Counted from the stretch's first letter, positions 25,010 to 35,569 are shown. The stretch: DNA of 53,040 nucleotides from an uncultured Clostridia bacterium (GCA_949286835.1 CASEDP010000009.1:1-53040); one strand, 5' to 3'. Program-made: numbers and translations. Notes: generated by a model from the sequence alone, not told the origin.

Positions 25010-26659
25010 ATGCAAAAAACCGTCAACAGCACCGAGTTCCGAAAAATGGTTGCCTCCGGTGCAAGGATGCTTGAATTAAACAGGGCAAAAGTCGACGCCC
25101 TCAACGTCTTCCCCGTACCCGACGGCGATACGGGTACGAATATGTCGCTAACTATGCAGTCGGCAATAAAGGAAATGAACGCCTGCTCTTCCAACCGCTT
25201 CCAGGAAATATGCGACGCGGTCTCCAAGGGCGCTTTAAGGGGTGCGAGGGGCAACTCCGGCGTCATCTCCTCGCAGATATTCAGGGGCATCTGCTCCGTC
25301 TTAAAGAACTGCAACGAAAGCTTCGACACCAAGACCTTCGCAAAGGCTATGGAGGCGGGCACAAAGGTTGCCTATTCCGCCGTATCCATTCCTAAGGAAG
25401 GTACAATTCTCACCGTCATCAGAATGATGAGCGAGGCTGCCCCCAAGCTTGCCTCCAAGAATAAGGACTTTACGGAGTTCTTGAAGGCGGTCATTGCCGT
25501 CGGCGACGACGCCCTCGCGCAGACCCCCGAACTTCTCCCCGTGCTCAAAAAGGCGGGCGTCGTCGACAGCGGCGGCGTAGGCCTTATGACCATAATGCGC
25601 GGCTTCCTCGCGGCGCTCACCGGCGAGGATATCGGCACGGACAGCATCCCCACCGAGGCGCAGGAAAACGCAAAAGAGCCCGACTTCGACGACAATTCCG
25701 ACATAATCAATCTCGACCTCGGCGACATCCAGTTCGCATATTGTACGGAATTTTTCGTAATCAACTTAAAGCAGCAGACCACGCTCGCCGACATAGATAA
25801 GCTCAAGGAAAAGCTTATGGGCATAGGCGACAGCGTCATCTGCATAGGCGACCTCGACTTCATAAAGGTCCACGTCCACACCAACACCCCCGGCATCGCG
25901 CTGACATATGCGCTGGAGCTCGGCGAGCTTGACAGAATTAAGATAGAGAATATGCTCGAAGAGAACCGTCAGCTCAAGCAGAAGCTCGAAGCCGAGAAGA
26001 AGGAGATGGGTATGCTCGCCATCTGCGCGGGCGAAGGCCTTGCGGAGATATTCAAGGACCTCATGGTCGACAGGGTAATAGAGGGCGGTCAGACGATGAA
26101 CCCCTCCGCGCAGGACATTGCGGACGCGGTGCAGAAGATAAACGCCTCCAACGTGTTCGTGTTCCCCAACAACTCCAACATAATTCTCGCGGCGGAGCAG
26201 GCAAAGGGGCTTGTCAACAACCGCACAATTCACGTAATACCCACCAAGAACGTGCCCCAGGGCTTCGCGGCGGCGCTCGTGTTCAATCCCGAAGTCAGCG
26301 TGCCCGAAAACAAGACGAATATGACCCACGCGATAGACAACGTGGCGTCCGGCCAGGTGACGTATGCCGTCCGCAACACCACGATGAACGGCTTTACCCT
26401 CAAGGAGGGCGACATCATAGGCCTCGACGCCAAGAAGATACTCGCAAAGGGCAACGACATAGACCAGACCACGCTCGACCTCATCAAGAGAATGAAGAAC
26501 AGCGAGCACGAGATGATAACCCTCTACTACGGCGAGGGAATAGAGGAGAGCGCGGCAGAGGCGCTCGCCAATAAGGTGCAGGAGGCGTTCCCCGACTGCG
26601 ACGTCGACTATCACTACGGCGGTCAGCCCGTATATTACTATATGGTATCGCTCGAGTGA
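25010..26659 (+). CDS. fakA: Fatty acid kinase subunit A (DAK2 domain, YloV), 549 aa
   Basis: FakA phosphorylates fatty acids presented by a FakB carrier for phospholipid synthesis. The N-terminal DAK2 nucleotide-binding domain shows NVFPVPDGDTGTNMSLTM at residues 32-49, with the metal-binding aspartates, and GARGNSGVISSQIFRG. The middle and C-terminal DegV-like domain shows VHVHTNTPG and NNSNIILAAEQAKGL. The length is that of family members. The start is ATG 25010 after AAGGAGAAAC. Gene order asp23-fakA-recG matches the Bacillus yloU-yloV-recG neighbourhood, without the serine dehydratase genes. No fakB is in the window. Confidence 0.95.
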   Translation: MQKTVNSTEFRKMVASGARMLELNRAKVDALNVFPVPDGDTGTNMSLTMQSAIKEMNACSSNRFQEICDAVSKGALRGARGNSGVISSQIFRGICSVLKNCNESFDTKTFAKAMEAGTKVAYSAVSIPKEGTILTVIRMMSEAAPKLASKNKDFTEFLKAVIAVGDDALAQTPELLPVLKKAGVVDSGGVGLMTIMRGFLAALTGEDIGTDSIPTEAQENAKEPDFDDNSDIINLDLGDIQFAYCTEFFVINLKQQTTLADIDKLKEKLMGIGDSVICIGDLDFIKVHVHTNTPGIALTYALELGELDRIKIENMLEENRQLKQKLEAEKKEMGMLAICAGEGLAEIFKDLMVDRVIEGGQTMNPSAQDIADAVQKINASNVFVFPNNSNIILAAEQAKGLVNNRTIHVIPTKNVPQGFAAALVFNPEVSVPENKTNMTHAIDNVASGQVTYAVRNTTMNGFTLKEGDIIGLDAKKILAKGNDIDQTTLDLIKRMKNSEHEMITLYYGEGIEESAAEALANKVQEAFPDCDVDYHYGGQPVYYYMVSLE

Positions 26660-26680
26660 CAAATTGAAAAAATCACGCAA

Positions 26681-26712
26681 GGGAAGTCCGCGGTTCCGGG
26701 CTTCCCTTTTGT
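26681..26712 (+). terminator. Terminator after fakA
   Basis: GGGAAG and CTTCCC flank an imperfect GC-rich loop region, followed by TTTTGTT. recG may still be reached by read-through, since I see no strong promoter of its own. Confidence 0.65.
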
Positions 26713-26800
26713 TACAGGGCGGGCACGGCATTGCAGGCGGAGGCTTAACTCGTATTATCGAAAAAAGCTGCCTTCCGTGCGGCTGCCCGCGGGGAAATAT

Positions 26801-28807
26801 ATGAAACTTACCGACTTAAAATATGTATCCGACAAGAGGGCGGAGCAGTTCGCAAAGCTCGGCATAACCAGCCAGGAGGGGCTTTTGCGCCTCTTCCCCA
26901 GGACTTATCTCGACCTCACAAGGACAAATTCAATATCAGAGGCGCGGCACAACGACATTGTTCTCGTCCCGTGCGAGGTGACGGGCGTCACTTTGAACAA
27001 GTATGCCCGCCGCCCCTTCGTCAAGGCAGTCTGCCGCCAGGGTTTCAACTATTTCGAGGCGGTGTGGTTCAACCAGCCGTATGTCGCAAACCGCCTCAAG
27101 GCGGGGGAGTACTTCTTTTACGGGCGCGTGCAGAACAGGTACGGAATGGGTGCGACTATGGTCAATCCCGTGTTCGAGAGCGCCGACAAGCTCAATACTT
27201 TAAAGGGCATATTGCCCGTCTATCCGCTCACGGGCGGGCTAACGCAGGGCGCGGTGCGCTCGGCAATCAGGCAGGCGCTCAAAAACGTGCGGCTGGAGAG
27301 CGTAATTCCCTACCGGCTCCAGAAAAAGTACGCGCTTTCCGACCTCAAGGGAGCGTACTTCAAGCTGCATTGTCCCGAAAATATGGACGACATAGCCGCC
27401 GCGGGCGAGAGGATTGCGACAGAGGAATATTTCCTGCTCGTCTGCGCGTTCAAGGTGATAAAGGGGGACAGGGAGGTCGCAAGAATACATAGGTACGGCG
27501 TGACGGAGGAGGACGTCAGGGGCTTTCTTTCCTCCTTCCCCTTCGAGTTCACGGAGGGGCAGAAGAGGGCGACGGAGGAGATATTGTCCGACCTTAAGTC
27601 CCCGCGCGTTATGAACAGACTGTTGCAGGGCGATGTCGGCTGCGGCAAGACGGCGGTGGCGCTCGCCGCGATATATATGGCGGTCAAATCGGGATATCAG
27701 GCGGCAATGCTGTCGCCCACCGAGGTGCTCGCCCGTCAGAATGCCGAGCAGATTGCAAGGTATTTTTCCGACTGCGAGGTGCGCTATCTCTCGGGCTCTA
27801 CGCCCGCCGCCGAAAAGCGGCGCATAAAGGCGGAGGTTGCGGACGGCAGGGCGCACATACTCTGCGGCACGCACGCCGTCATTCAGGGCGACGTCGCCTT
27901 TAAAAATCTGTCGCTCGTCGTCTGCGACGAACAGCAGCGCTTCGGCGTTGCCCAGCGTTCGGCTCTCGCGGAAAAGGGTGAAGGGTGCGACTGTCTCGTT
28001 ATGAGCGCAACCCCCATTCCGCGCACGCTGTCGCTCGTCTTTTACGGAGACCTCGACGTCACTACTATAAGGGAAAAACCGCGTTCGCGGCAGGATATAT
28101 CCACGGCAATCATTCCCGAAAGCAAATACGGGGATATGCTCCGATGGATAGAGGGCGAGGCGCAGCGCGGCAGGCAGGCGTACTTCGTCTGCCCCAAGAT
28201 AGAGGGCGACGACGAGGGCACGGTGATGTCCGTCACCGAGCTCTGCGAAGAGCTTAAAAAGGCTATGCCGTCGGTCAGGATAGGGCTGCTGCACGGCAGA
28301 ATGAAGGACAGGGAAAAGGACGCCGTGATGACGGCGTTCAGGAACAAGGAATACGACTGCCTTGTGTCGACGACGGTAATAGAGGTGGGCATAGACGTGC
28401 CCGACGCGACGGTTATGGTCATATACGATGCCGACAGGTTCGGGCTCTCGCAGCTTCATCAACTGCGCGGCAGAGTGGGCAGGGGCGATATTAAAAGCTA
28501 TTGCTTTTTGCTCTCCGGCAGCGATACGGAGGCTGCAATCGAGCGCCTTATGGTCTTAAAGAACAATTCGGACGGCTTTGCCATCGCCGAAAGCGACCTC
28601 AAAATAAGGGGCGGCGGCGACTTTATGGGCACGCGTCAGAGCGGCAGAATACTCTCGGAGCTCAAAAATCTGCGCTTCCCGGTGTCGGCAATATTTACCG
28701 CAAAGGCAATTTCGGACGAAACTTTCTCCGGTGCGTTTGAAGTTTCGGAACTTCGCAGACTTGCGGTAAGGCGTTATGAACAGCTCCGCGACATAGTTAT
28801 GAACTGA
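26801..28807 (+). CDS. recG: ATP-dependent DNA helicase RecG, 668 aa
   Basis: RecG remodels stalled replication forks and branched DNA. An N-terminal wedge domain occupies about residues 1-230. The helicase core has Walker A GDVGCGKT at 277-284, the DEAH-box variant DEQQ in VCDEQQRFGVAQR, motif III MSATPIPRTL, and the C-terminal motifs TTVIEVGIDVPDA and QLRGRVGR. I start at ATG 26801, which follows GCGGGGAAATAT, and not at the GTG 24 bases earlier. The length is normal for the family. Confidence 0.95.
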   Translation: MKLTDLKYVSDKRAEQFAKLGITSQEGLLRLFPRTYLDLTRTNSISEARHNDIVLVPCEVTGVTLNKYARRPFVKAVCRQGFNYFEAVWFNQPYVANRLKAGEYFFYGRVQNRYGMGATMVNPVFESADKLNTLKGILPVYPLTGGLTQGAVRSAIRQALKNVRLESVIPYRLQKKYALSDLKGAYFKLHCPENMDDIAAAGERIATEEYFLLVCAFKVIKGDREVARIHRYGVTEEDVRGFLSSFPFEFTEGQKRATEEILSDLKSPRVMNRLLQGDVGCGKTAVALAAIYMAVKSGYQAAMLSPTEVLARQNAEQIARYFSDCEVRYLSGSTPAAEKRRIKAEVADGRAHILCGTHAVIQGDVAFKNLSLVVCDEQQRFGVAQRSALAEKGEGCDCLVMSATPIPRTLSLVFYGDLDVTTIREKPRSRQDISTAIIPESKYGDMLRWIEGEAQRGRQAYFVCPKIEGDDEGTVMSVTELCEELKKAMPSVRIGLLHGRMKDREKDAVMTAFRNKEYDCLVSTTVIEVGIDVPDATVMVIYDADRFGLSQLHQLRGRVGRGDIKSYCFLLSGSDTEAAIERLMVLKNNSDGFAIAESDLKIRGGGDFMGTRQSGRILSELKNLRFPVSAIFTAKAISDETFSGAFEVSELRRLAVRRYEQLRDIVMN

Positions 28808-28915
28808 CGCGTTTTGCGCTTGTCCCCGACATATGTGCGGGGCAATCGTATTTGTGGCATATTGCAGGGGCAATTGCATTATCTGCGGCATATTGCCGCA
28901 CCAATTTCAAAAACA

Positions 28916-28955
28916 GAAAGCGGGCGCGACCGTATGTACGGTCGCGCCCGCTTTC
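28916..28955. terminator. Perfect 17-base inverted repeat between convergent genes
   Basis: GAAAGCGGGCGCGACCG and its complement enclose TATGTA. It lies between convergent recG and pnuC and probably terminates both, although neither side has a long T run. The remainder of 28808-29076 shows only short palindromes (GCGGCATATTGCCGC at about 28884-28899) and no gene. Confidence 0.65.
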
Positions 28956-29076
28956 GCAGCTTAAAATAAGACAGCGGCTGTCGCTTAGAAATTACGAAAG
29001 CCGCGGCTGCAGTCCCCGCATTTGTGCGTCAAATATAAAATGCTTTCGTATAAAATGCGTTCGGAAAAGTCGGCGT

Positions 29077-29793
29077 TCACGCCGCAGACTGTTCCCCTCT
29101 TTGGGTTCGCTGTCTGAATTTGAGTTTTCTCCAGCTTATGAAGCAATATGCGTCGTTTATGAGGAAGAGGCAGAAGCACAGCACGCTGGGAAGAACGGAT
29201 ATGCCGTCCGTCGAAAGCTTGAGCGACCACAGCACAATTAGTATGACGTCGTTGAGTATAAAGCATATCGAAAAGTATTCGCAACGCCTGAGCATAAGGT
29301 ACGCCGCCGCAAGCGAGGTGATGAGCGATATGGTCGACACTATGAGGTTATCGGTGCTCAGGGCGTCCAGAAGGAAATAGAATGCCGCCGTCAGCCCTAT
29401 CGCGCACACGCCCGCAATCGCATACTCCCGTGCGGTCAGCGTATTGATTTTAACCTCTAAATGCTTTGCATCCTTGTTGGGGTTCTTCAGCCAGATTACG
29501 ATGGATGCTATGTGTATGGGCAGCATCAGTGCGAAATAGATTATCATCTCGCCGTAATACGACTTGGTGTACGACAGTATGCCGTACAGCAGAGAAAAGA
29601 CTATGGCGAACACCTGCCCCCACACGTTGCCCTTGGCGTTGAATATTATCAGCGTTACCCCGAACAGCGATGAAAACAGGGATAACACGTTGCCGTCCTG
29701 CCCGACGAAAAAGGCGAAAAGTATCGCCGCCATTCCGCCCAGCCACAGTACCCACTCAAACGGAGTAAAATATTTCAAAATCTTTGTGAACAT
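29077..29793 (-). CDS. pnuC: Nicotinamide riboside transporter PnuC, 238 aa
   Basis: This is a multi-pass inner-membrane protein that imports the NAD precursor nicotinamide riboside. Seven or so hydrophobic helices are visible. The conserved family phrases are NAKGNVWGQVFAIVFSLLYG, SYTKSYYGEMI and FILNDVILIVLWS, where WxxN/NDxxLIxLW-type motifs bind the ligand. I place the start at ATG 29793 (MFTKILKYFTPFEWVL). A TTG 36 bases further out is possible, and no strong ribosome site is seen for either. No NAD riboswitch or NadR site is recognised upstream. Confidence 0.92.
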   Translation of the reverse strand: MFTKILKYFTPFEWVLWLGGMAAILFAFFVGQDGNVLSLFSSLFGVTLIIFNAKGNVWGQVFAIVFSLLYGILSYTKSYYGEMIIYFALMLPIHIASIVIWLKNPNKDAKHLEVKINTLTAREYAIAGVCAIGLTAAFYFLLDALSTDNLIVSTISLITSLAAAYLMLRRCEYFSICFILNDVILIVLWSLKLSTDGISVLPSVLCFCLFLINDAYCFISWRKLKFRQRTQRGEQSAA

Positions 29794-29887
29794 GGCACAT
29801 ATTCTATCACAAGCTGCTTCGCTTTGCAAGCATATCGGCGGTAAATATGCTTCGGCATCGCGCGGCGGACTATTTTGTCGTTTAATC

Positions 29888-29916
29888 TTGAAATTTTTTG
29901 CCGTCCGGTGTATTAT
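29888..29916 (+). promoter_or_regulatory. Sigma-A promoter of the acetylesterase gene
   Basis: TTGAAA at 29888-29893, a 17-base spacer and TATTAT at 29911-29916, about 33 bases before the start codon. Confidence 0.6.
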
Positions 29917-29948
29917 ATAATCACCTGATATGGGAAGGAGGAAAAATT

Positions 29949-31787
29949 ATGATCAAAGTAAAAAGATTTTTACCGCTGTTGCTTTCGGCGTGCATGGTCT
30001 TTACTCTGTTCGCCGCCTGCGGCGACGGAAAGACTGACGGAGGCTCCGGCAACAATCAGACGGGCAACACCGAAGGCGGAAATACCGAGGGCGGCAACAC
30101 CGAAGGCGGAAATACCGAGGGCGGCAACACCGAAGGCGGCAACACCGAAGGCGGAAATACCGAGGGCGGAAATACCGAAGGCGGAAATACCGAGGGCGGA
30201 AATACCGAAGGCGGAAATACCGAGGGCGGAAATACCGAAGGCGGCAACACCGAGGGAGGCAACACCGAGGGAGGCGACGAAGAAGGAGGGGAGGACGTCC
30301 CGTCCGTCCCGCTCGCCGCCTCAAAGAAGATATACGTCGTGGGCGATTCCACGGTCTGTTCGTTCAACGACAGCTATTATCTGCCCCGTTACGGGTACGG
30401 AACGCAGCTCTATAACTATCTCAACGTCACGGAAAGCCAGGTGGTCAATCTCGCGCTTTCTGGCAGAAGTTCTAAAAGTTTCCTCGCGGAGGCGAACTAT
30501 ACAACGCTTAAAAACAGCATAGGGGAGGGCGATTATCTCATAATAGGTTTCGGACATAATGACGAAAAGAGCGATGACGCCGCGCGTTTTACCGACCCCG
30601 AAGGCAGTTATACGGAGGCTGCAACTGCAAAGGGCGACAGTTTCCAATATGTGCTATACGAAAACTACGTAAAACTCGCGCAGAAAAAGGGAGCTACGCC
30701 CATATTGTGTACTCCTATAGTCAGGTATGATTCTTCGGGGGCATATACGGGCGCAAAAGTGCACGATACGGAGGACGGAGATTATTCCGCGGCTATAAGG
30801 GAACTCGGCGAGGCGACGCAAACGACGGTAATAGACCTCACCGAACTCACCAAGTCGGTCTATAAGGCGGATAACGCAGAGGCGATTTACTATCACGCCC
30901 ATACTACCTACATCGGAACCAAGCCCGATGAAACGCCCGATGGCAGGGACGATACGCATATAAATATGTACGGCGCCAGAATGGTGGCATATCAGTTCGC
31001 CTGTGCTCTCGACGCGACCGACAATCCGCTTGCCGCGCACGTAAAGGACGATATCGCCGCGCCGACTAAGGCGGCGGACTATGCGGCGGCGATAAATCAG
31101 AGCCATGTAAAACCTGACTATACGCCTTTTGACCCCTCTGCGGCGTCGGATAAATGGAATATCTCTGCAGAGGGCTGGTACGGTACGGCAATGGGCGACA
31201 TAGGCGGCGCAAGCGTTTCGCCTTTCACCGTTTCGGAAAGCGGCGGCACTTTCACTGTCGGAAATTCGGGGCTCAACAGCAAGGGCAAGTTTTCAGGAAG
31301 CGCCGACGGCTTTGCCGCGGCATTTATGCAGATAGACATCACCAAGAACTTCACCGCTTCGGCAACTGTCACAATCAAAGAAATGGGTTCGGTCACCAAT
31401 CAGAGCGGTTTCGGTATGATGCTCCGCGACGACATACTCATCGATAAGCAGGATACGACGCTTGCGTCCAACTATGTCGCCGCAGGCGCTCTTGCAAGCG
31501 GAGGCGGCGCGATATTCAGCAGGGAGAACGGCGCGCTCGCAAAGGAAAGAAATGCCGTCTCGGTCGCAAAAGGCGCGGTTTATTCGGTTTCCATAGAGAG
31601 AGTGGGTCAGGTCGTCACGGTCGAATTCACCGACGGAAGCTCGACTTATACGAATACCTATACCGACTTTGACTTCGCGGCAAGGGATAACGCTTATATG
31701 TATCTCTGTCTGTTTGCGAACAGGAGCATAGTCGCAGAGTTTACGGATGTTGTCGTGACGATTACGGGCGACGCGCAGGGCGCATAA
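29949..31787 (+). CDS. SGNH/GDSL lipoprotein, rhamnogalacturonan acetylesterase-like, 612 aa
   Basis: The start is ATG 29949 after GGAAGGAGGAAAAATT. A lipoprotein signal ends at Cys24 (TLFAACGDG). Residues 39-108 are fourteen copies of GNTEG, an extended acidic spacer. The SGNH hydrolase domain follows, with Ser134 in [11 protein letters not shown], the oxyanion Gly in [11 protein letters not shown], Asn in [10 protein letters not shown], and the Asp335/His337 pair in [14 protein letters not shown]. This is the pattern of CE12 rhamnogalacturonan acetylesterases, which remove acetyl groups from pectin. A further domain of about 200 residues at the C-terminus is probably a beta-sandwich of unknown role. 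Surface location and pectin specificity fit the locus at 38-51 kb. Confidence 0.88.
   Translation: MIKVKRFLPLLLSACMVFTLFAACGDGKTDGGSGNNQTGNTEGGNTEGGNTEGGNTEGGNTEGGNTEGGNTEGGNTEGGNTEGGNTEGGNTEGGNTEGGNTEGGNTEGGDEEGGEDVPSVPLAASKKIYVVGDSTVCSFNDSYYLPRYGYGTQLYNYLNVTESQVVNLALSGRSSKSFLAEANYTTLKNSIGEGDYLIIGFGHNDEKSDDAARFTDPEGSYTEAATAKGDSFQYVLYENYVKLAQKKGATPILCTPIVRYDSSGAYTGAKVHDTEDGDYSAAIRELGEATQTTVIDLTELTKSVYKADNAEAIYYHAHTTYIGTKPDETPDGRDDTHINMYGARMVAYQFACALDATDNPLAAHVKDDIAAPTKAADYAAAINQSHVKPDYTPFDPSAASDKWNISAEGWYGTAMGDIGGASVSPFTVSESGGTFTVGNSGLNSKGKFSGSADGFAAAFMQIDITKNFTASATVTIKEMGSVTNQSGFGMMLRDDILIDKQDTTLASNYVAAGALASGGGAIFSRENGALAKERNAVSVAKGAVYSVSIERVGQVVTVEFTDGSSTYTNTYTDFDFAARDNAYMYLCLFANRSIVAEFTDVVVTITGDAQGA
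30063..30272 (+). repeat. Coding minisatellite, 14 units of 15 bases
   Basis: Fourteen in-frame 15-base units encode GNTEG. Two main DNA variants, GGCAACACCGAAGGC and GGAAATACCGAGGGC, alternate and form higher-order pairs (for example units 7-12), which points to slippage or unequal exchange of two-unit blocks. Unit loss or gain would change the spacer length of the surface esterase without breaking the frame. Confidence 0.95.
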
Positions 31788-31843
31788 CCCCGCCTATAGG
31801 CGTTCGCGTCGTGCGGTAAGCCGGTAAATTGAATACATATTGA

Positions 31844-31887
31844 GGCGCGCGGGAGGCAAAAATCCCTCCCGCGCGCGTATTTTTTTC
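31844..31887 (+). terminator. Terminator of the acetylesterase gene
   Basis: GCGCGCGGGAGG pairs with CCTCCCGCGCGC around an A-rich loop and is followed by GTATTTTTTT. Confidence 0.9.
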
Positions 31888-31959
31888 CTTATAATATGTA
31901 TATCTGGCGCGAAAAATGGCGGCAGTGCCCGCAAGACATAAAAATTTTGTTCAAAATCG

Positions 31960-31988
31960 TTGACAATTCAATTGAGGTTTGATAGAAT
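31960..31988 (+). promoter_or_regulatory. Sigma-A promoter of the str operon
   Basis: Consensus TTGACA at 31960-31965, a 17-base spacer and TAGAAT at 31983-31988. A leader of about 155 bases precedes rpsL, with a few weak inverted repeats and no element I can name. Confidence 0.85.
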
Positions 31989-32147
31989 AGCTTTTGCTCA
32001 ATCGTTAATTTGGGTCGTTATGCTTAACAGCTCATCTGAACGATTTATTTTATTGATTTCTTTCTATCGCTTTTTTAAGGGTAATTGCGGTGAAGAGATA
32101 TATTCCACAGACCGATATCGGTCGAGTAAAACAAGGAGGAGCATTAA

Positions 32148-32522
32148 ATGCCCACAATCAATCAGCTTATAAAGCACGGCAGAGAAAAGCAGGTATTCAA
32201 GAGCAAGTCGCCCATTCTGGACAACTGTCCTCAAAAGCGCGGCGTTTGCCTTGCGGTTACCACAACGACGCCCAAGAAGCCCAACTCCGCAATCAGGAAG
32301 ATCGCAAGAGTAAGGCTTACCAATAAGCAGGAAGGTACCGTCTATATCCCCGGCGAAGGTCACAATCTTCAGGAGCACTCTTCTGTACTCATCCGCGGCG
32401 GACGTGTAAAGGATCTTCCCGGCGTTCGTTACCACATCGTGCGCGGCGCACTCGATACGGCAGGCGTTTCCAAGAGGATGCAGGCACGTTCGCGTTACGG
32501 TGCAAAGCGTCCCAAGTCCTAA
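32148..32522 (+). CDS. rpsL: 30S ribosomal protein S12, 124 aa
   Basis: This is the decoding-centre protein. The sequence [33 protein letters not shown] (with the Lys where streptomycin-resistance changes occur in other species) and [12 protein letters not shown] is unmistakable. The start is ATG 32148 after CAAGGAGGAGCATTAA. It is the first gene of rpsL-rpsG-fusA-tuf. No resistance-type substitution is apparent in the KKPNS segment. Confidence 0.98.
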   Translation: MPTINQLIKHGREKQVFKSKSPILDNCPQKRGVCLAVTTTTPKKPNSAIRKIARVRLTNKQEGTVYIPGEGHNLQEHSSVLIRGGRVKDLPGVRYHIVRGALDTAGVSKRMQARSRYGAKRPKS

Positions 32523-32904
32523 TCTGCACAGTATATAAATAACTGCAATTATTTTCTAAACAATAATGGCGCAAGCAGGGTTTTCCTGCGCCGGCGCACT
32601 CAATGTGCGCATACCTGCGCCTCAGCGGAGGGAATGCCCTCAATTGAGTAAATCGAGAGCCCTTATAATTGAGGGAGGGAGGCAGAGCCTTCCGGAACTC
32701 GTCAAATTTGTTTTTGTCACTAAAAAACAAATTTACGAAACAGATAACTTTCCTACTTGTTTCGGAATATATCTACCCTTAGCCGATAAAAGTAGGCAGT
32801 ATTCGCACCTCGTGCGGAGAAGATTTGCTACCCCGAAATTTCAGCGGGGCAAGCAATAGCTTATTTAAGGTAAACCCTTAAAAATTCAAAAGGAGGATAA
32901 CATT
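32523..32904 (+). other. Repeat-bearing gap between rpsL and rpsG
   Basis: 382 bases without a gene in an operon that is normally tight. The 97-aa frame running through it from 32566 has no ribosome site. It contains GGCGCA-type and CCTCAATTGAG-type inverted segments and, at 32696-32740, a copy of the dispersed hairpin repeat. The layout parallels the gap between atpE and atpF. Confidence 0.6.
32696..32740 (+). repeat. Dispersed hairpin repeat, copy 2 (before rpsG)
   Basis: AACTCGTC, arm AAATTTGTTTTT (32704-32715), loop GTCACTA, arm AAAAACAAATTT (32723-32734), then ACGAAA. Compared with copy 1, the closing pair C-G has become T-A on both arms, so pairing is kept by a compensatory change. Confidence 0.85.
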
Positions 32905-33375
32905 ATGCCCAGAAGAGGAAGCGTCCCCAAGAGGGATGTATTACCCGATCCCGTCTACAACAGCAAGGTAATCACCAAGCTCGTAAACCAGATTATGTAC
33001 GACGGCAAGCGTGGCACTGCGCAGAACATCGTCTATGACGCACTCAAGATAGCGAGCGAAAAGCTCGGACAGGACCCTATGGATATATTCAACCAGGCAC
33101 TCAACAACATTATGCCCGTACTCGAAGTAAAGGCAAAGCGTGTCGGCGGTGCTAACTATCAGGTTCCTATGGAAATAAGGCCCGAACGTCGCCAGACCCT
33201 TGCAATCCGCTGGCTCGTCATCAGCACGAGAAAGCGTTCCGAAAGGGATATGAGCGCTAAGCTCGCAGCCGAGCTTATGGACGCCTACAACAATGCAGGC
33301 GGCGCAGTCAAGAAGAAGGAAGATACCCACAGAATGGCAGAGGCAAACAAGGCGTTTGCTCACTTCCGTTTCTAA
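32905..33375 (+). CDS. rpsG: 30S ribosomal protein S7, 156 aa
   Basis: This protein organises the head of the 30S subunit. Recognisable segments are [23 protein letters not shown]-type [20 protein letters not shown] and [15 protein letters not shown]. The length is the usual 156. The start is ATG 32905 after AAAAGGAGGATAACATT. fusA follows 12 bases later. Confidence 0.98.
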   Translation: MPRRGSVPKRDVLPDPVYNSKVITKLVNQIMYDGKRGTAQNIVYDALKIASEKLGQDPMDIFNQALNNIMPVLEVKAKRVGGANYQVPMEIRPERRQTLAIRWLVISTRKRSERDMSAKLAAELMDAYNNAGGAVKKKEDTHRMAEANKAFAHFRF

Positions 33376-33387
33376 TTGAGGTAAACT

Positions 33388-35496
33388 ATGGCAAGAGAAT
33401 ACGATTTATTGCATACAAGAAATATCGGTATAATGGCGCACATCGACGCGGGCAAGACGACGACGACCGAGCGTATTCTGTTCTATACCGGCATTAACCA
33501 TAAGATAGGCGAAACGCACGACGGCACCGCGACGATGGACTGGATGGTTCAGGAGCAGGAGAGGGGCATTACCATAACCTCGGCTGCAACCACCTGCCAT
33601 TGGACAAGGTCCGGCGCTACCAAGAAGGACGAGTGCCGCATCAACATCATCGATACCCCGGGACACGTTGACTTCACCGTAGAAGTCGAGCGTTCGCTCC
33701 GCGTACTCGACGGCGCTGTCGCAACCTTCTGTGCAAAGGGCGGCGTTGAACCCCAGTCCGAGACCGTTTGGCGCCAGGCTGACAAGTACAAGGTTCCCCG
33801 CATTGCATACGTAAACAAGATGGACATCAACGGCGCAAACTTTGAAAGAGCCGTAAAGATGATGAAGGAAAGGCTCAACGCCAACCCCGTTCCCATCGAG
33901 CTGCCCATCGGCAAGGAAGATACCTTCAGGGGCATCGTAGACCTCATCGAGATGAACGCTGAAATCTACGACAGCGACGACGGCAAGCAGTACCACAGGG
34001 CAGAAATTCCCGAGGATATGAAGGACGCCGCAGAAGAAGCGCATATGGCAGTTATGGAGGCAGCGGCAGAGGGCGACGACGAACTTATGATGAAGTTCCT
34101 CGATACTATGGAACTCACCCCCGCCGAAATCCGTCAGGGTCTCAGAAAGGCAACCATCGCAATGAAGATTACCCCCGTGCTCTGCGGTTCTTCCTACAAG
34201 AACAAGGGCGTTCAGATGCTCCTCGATGCCGTCATCGACTACCTTCCTTCCCCCGTCGACGTTGACCACGTAAAGGGCGTCAACCCCGACACGGGCGCAG
34301 AGGAGGAGAGAAAGACTTCCGATGACGAGCCCTTCGCAGGTCTTGCATTCAAGATTGCAACCGACCCCTTCGTCGGCCGTCTTGCATATTTCAGAGCATA
34401 TTCCGGCAAGCTTTCCGCCGGCTCCTATGTGTATAACTCCACTAAGGGCAAGAAGGAAAGAGTTGGCCGTCTCGTGCAGATGCACGCAAATACCCGTATG
34501 GAAATCCCCGAAATCTACTCGGGCGATATATGTGCGATAGTCGGTCTTAAGGACACGACTACGGGCGATACTCTCTGCGACGAAGCTCATCCCATCATAC
34601 TCGAGCAGATGACCTTCTCCGACCCCGTCATTCAGCTCTCCATAGAGCCCAAGACCAAAGCCGGTCAGGAAAAGATGACGATGGCGCTCATCAAGCTTGC
34701 AGAGGAAGACCCCACGTTCAAGACCTATACCGACCAGGAAACCGGTCAGACCATCATCGCGGGTATGGGCGAACTTCACCTCGACATCATCGTCGACAGG
34801 CTTCTCCGCGAATTCAAGGTAGAGGCAAACGTAGGCGCTCCCCAGGTTGCATACAGAGAGACCTTCCGTCAGGCTTGCGATGCCGAGGGTATGTACAAGC
34901 GTCAGTCGGGTGGTAAGGGTCAGTACGGTCACTGCAAAATTCACCTCATTCCCGGCGAACCCGGTTCGGGCTATGTGTTCGAGGACCTCACCGTCGGCGG
35001 CTCTATTCCTAAGGAATATATCCCCGCTATCGACAAGGGTATTCAGGGCGCGGCAAAGAACGGCTTCCTTGCAGGCTACGAGATGGTAGACTTCAAGGTT
35101 CAGGTCTATGACGGAAGCTATCACGAGGTCGACTCCTCCGAAATGGCGTTCCAGATTGCAGGTTCTATGGCGTTCAAGGACGGTATGACAAAGGCAAAGC
35201 CCGTACTTTTAGAGCCCATAATGAAGGTAGAGGTCATCACTCCCGACGACTACTTCGGCGATATAATGGGCAACGTAACCGCAAGGCGCGGCACAATCAT
35301 CTCCACCGATGACAGGGCAGGCGCAAAGGTCGTTGACGCAGAAGTTCCCCTTGCAGAGATGTTCGGCTATGCAACCGACCTCCGTTCGAGGACGCAGGGT
35401 CGCGGTCAGTTCACTATGCAGTTCGACCACTATTCCGAAGTTCCCAAGTCCGTAGCCGATAAGGTAATAGGAGAAAGGGCAAAGAAGAACGGCTAA
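33388..35496 (+). CDS. fusA: Elongation factor G, 702 aa
   Basis: This is the translocation GTPase. The G1 motif is [14 protein letters not shown] near the N-terminus, G2/G3 lie in [13 protein letters not shown] and [16 protein letters not shown], and G4 in [13 protein letters not shown]. Domains III-V follow, with [14 protein letters not shown] and [16 protein letters not shown]. The length is normal. The start is ATG 33388, with a GAGGTAA ribosome site. The large antisense frame across it is a codon-usage shadow. Confidence 0.98.
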   Translation: MAREYDLLHTRNIGIMAHIDAGKTTTTERILFYTGINHKIGETHDGTATMDWMVQEQERGITITSAATTCHWTRSGATKKDECRINIIDTPGHVDFTVEVERSLRVLDGAVATFCAKGGVEPQSETVWRQADKYKVPRIAYVNKMDINGANFERAVKMMKERLNANPVPIELPIGKEDTFRGIVDLIEMNAEIYDSDDGKQYHRAEIPEDMKDAAEEAHMAVMEAAAEGDDELMMKFLDTMELTPAEIRQGLRKATIAMKITPVLCGSSYKNKGVQMLLDAVIDYLPSPVDVDHVKGVNPDTGAEEERKTSDDEPFAGLAFKIATDPFVGRLAYFRAYSGKLSAGSYVYNSTKGKKERVGRLVQMHANTRMEIPEIYSGDICAIVGLKDTTTGDTLCDEAHPIILEQMTFSDPVIQLSIEPKTKAGQEKMTMALIKLAEEDPTFKTYTDQETGQTIIAGMGELHLDIIVDRLLREFKVEANVGAPQVAYRETFRQACDAEGMYKRQSGGKGQYGHCKIHLIPGEPGSGYVFEDLTVGGSIPKEYIPAIDKGIQGAAKNGFLAGYEMVDFKVQVYDGSYHEVDSSEMAFQIAGSMAFKDGMTKAKPVLLEPIMKVEVITPDDYFGDIMGNVTARRGTIISTDDRAGAKVVDAEVPLAEMFGYATDLRSRTQGRGQFTMQFDHYSEVPKSVADKVIGERAKKNG

Positions 35497-35502
35497 AAAT
35501 AT

Positions 35503-35543
35503 AGTAAATTTTGTTTTCGTCACCAGAAAACAAATTTACGAAA
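35503..35543 (+). repeat. Dispersed hairpin repeat, copy 3 (after fusA)
   Basis: GTAAATTTTGTTTTC, loop GTCACCA, GAAAACAAATTTAC, then GAAAC. The 5' arm carries one extra T relative to the others, and here the outer AC/GT pairs are present without the bulged C. It begins 6 bases after the fusA stop and is about 170 bases upstream of tuf. Confidence 0.85.
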
Positions 35544-35569
35544 CAATTTAAAAACATACGTCAAAATAA

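Noticed and set aside
29830..29948. NAD-related riboswitch upstream of pnuC
   Set aside because: The intergenic stretch is too short and I see none of the conserved loops of the known NAD-related riboswitch classes.
30063..30272. CRISPR-like or regulatory tandem repeat
   Set aside because: The 15-base units are in frame within a gene and encode GNTEG, so this is a coding minisatellite.
32566..32859. A 97-codon gene between rpsL and rpsG
   Set aside because: It runs through the dispersed hairpin repeat, lacks a ribosome site, and shares residues with the atpF upstream frame only because both translate the repeat.
33406..35124. A 572-codon open frame on the minus strand across fusA
   Set aside because: It is the mirror of a certain EF-G gene and arises from its codon choice; there is no ribosome site and the translation has no recognisable domain.
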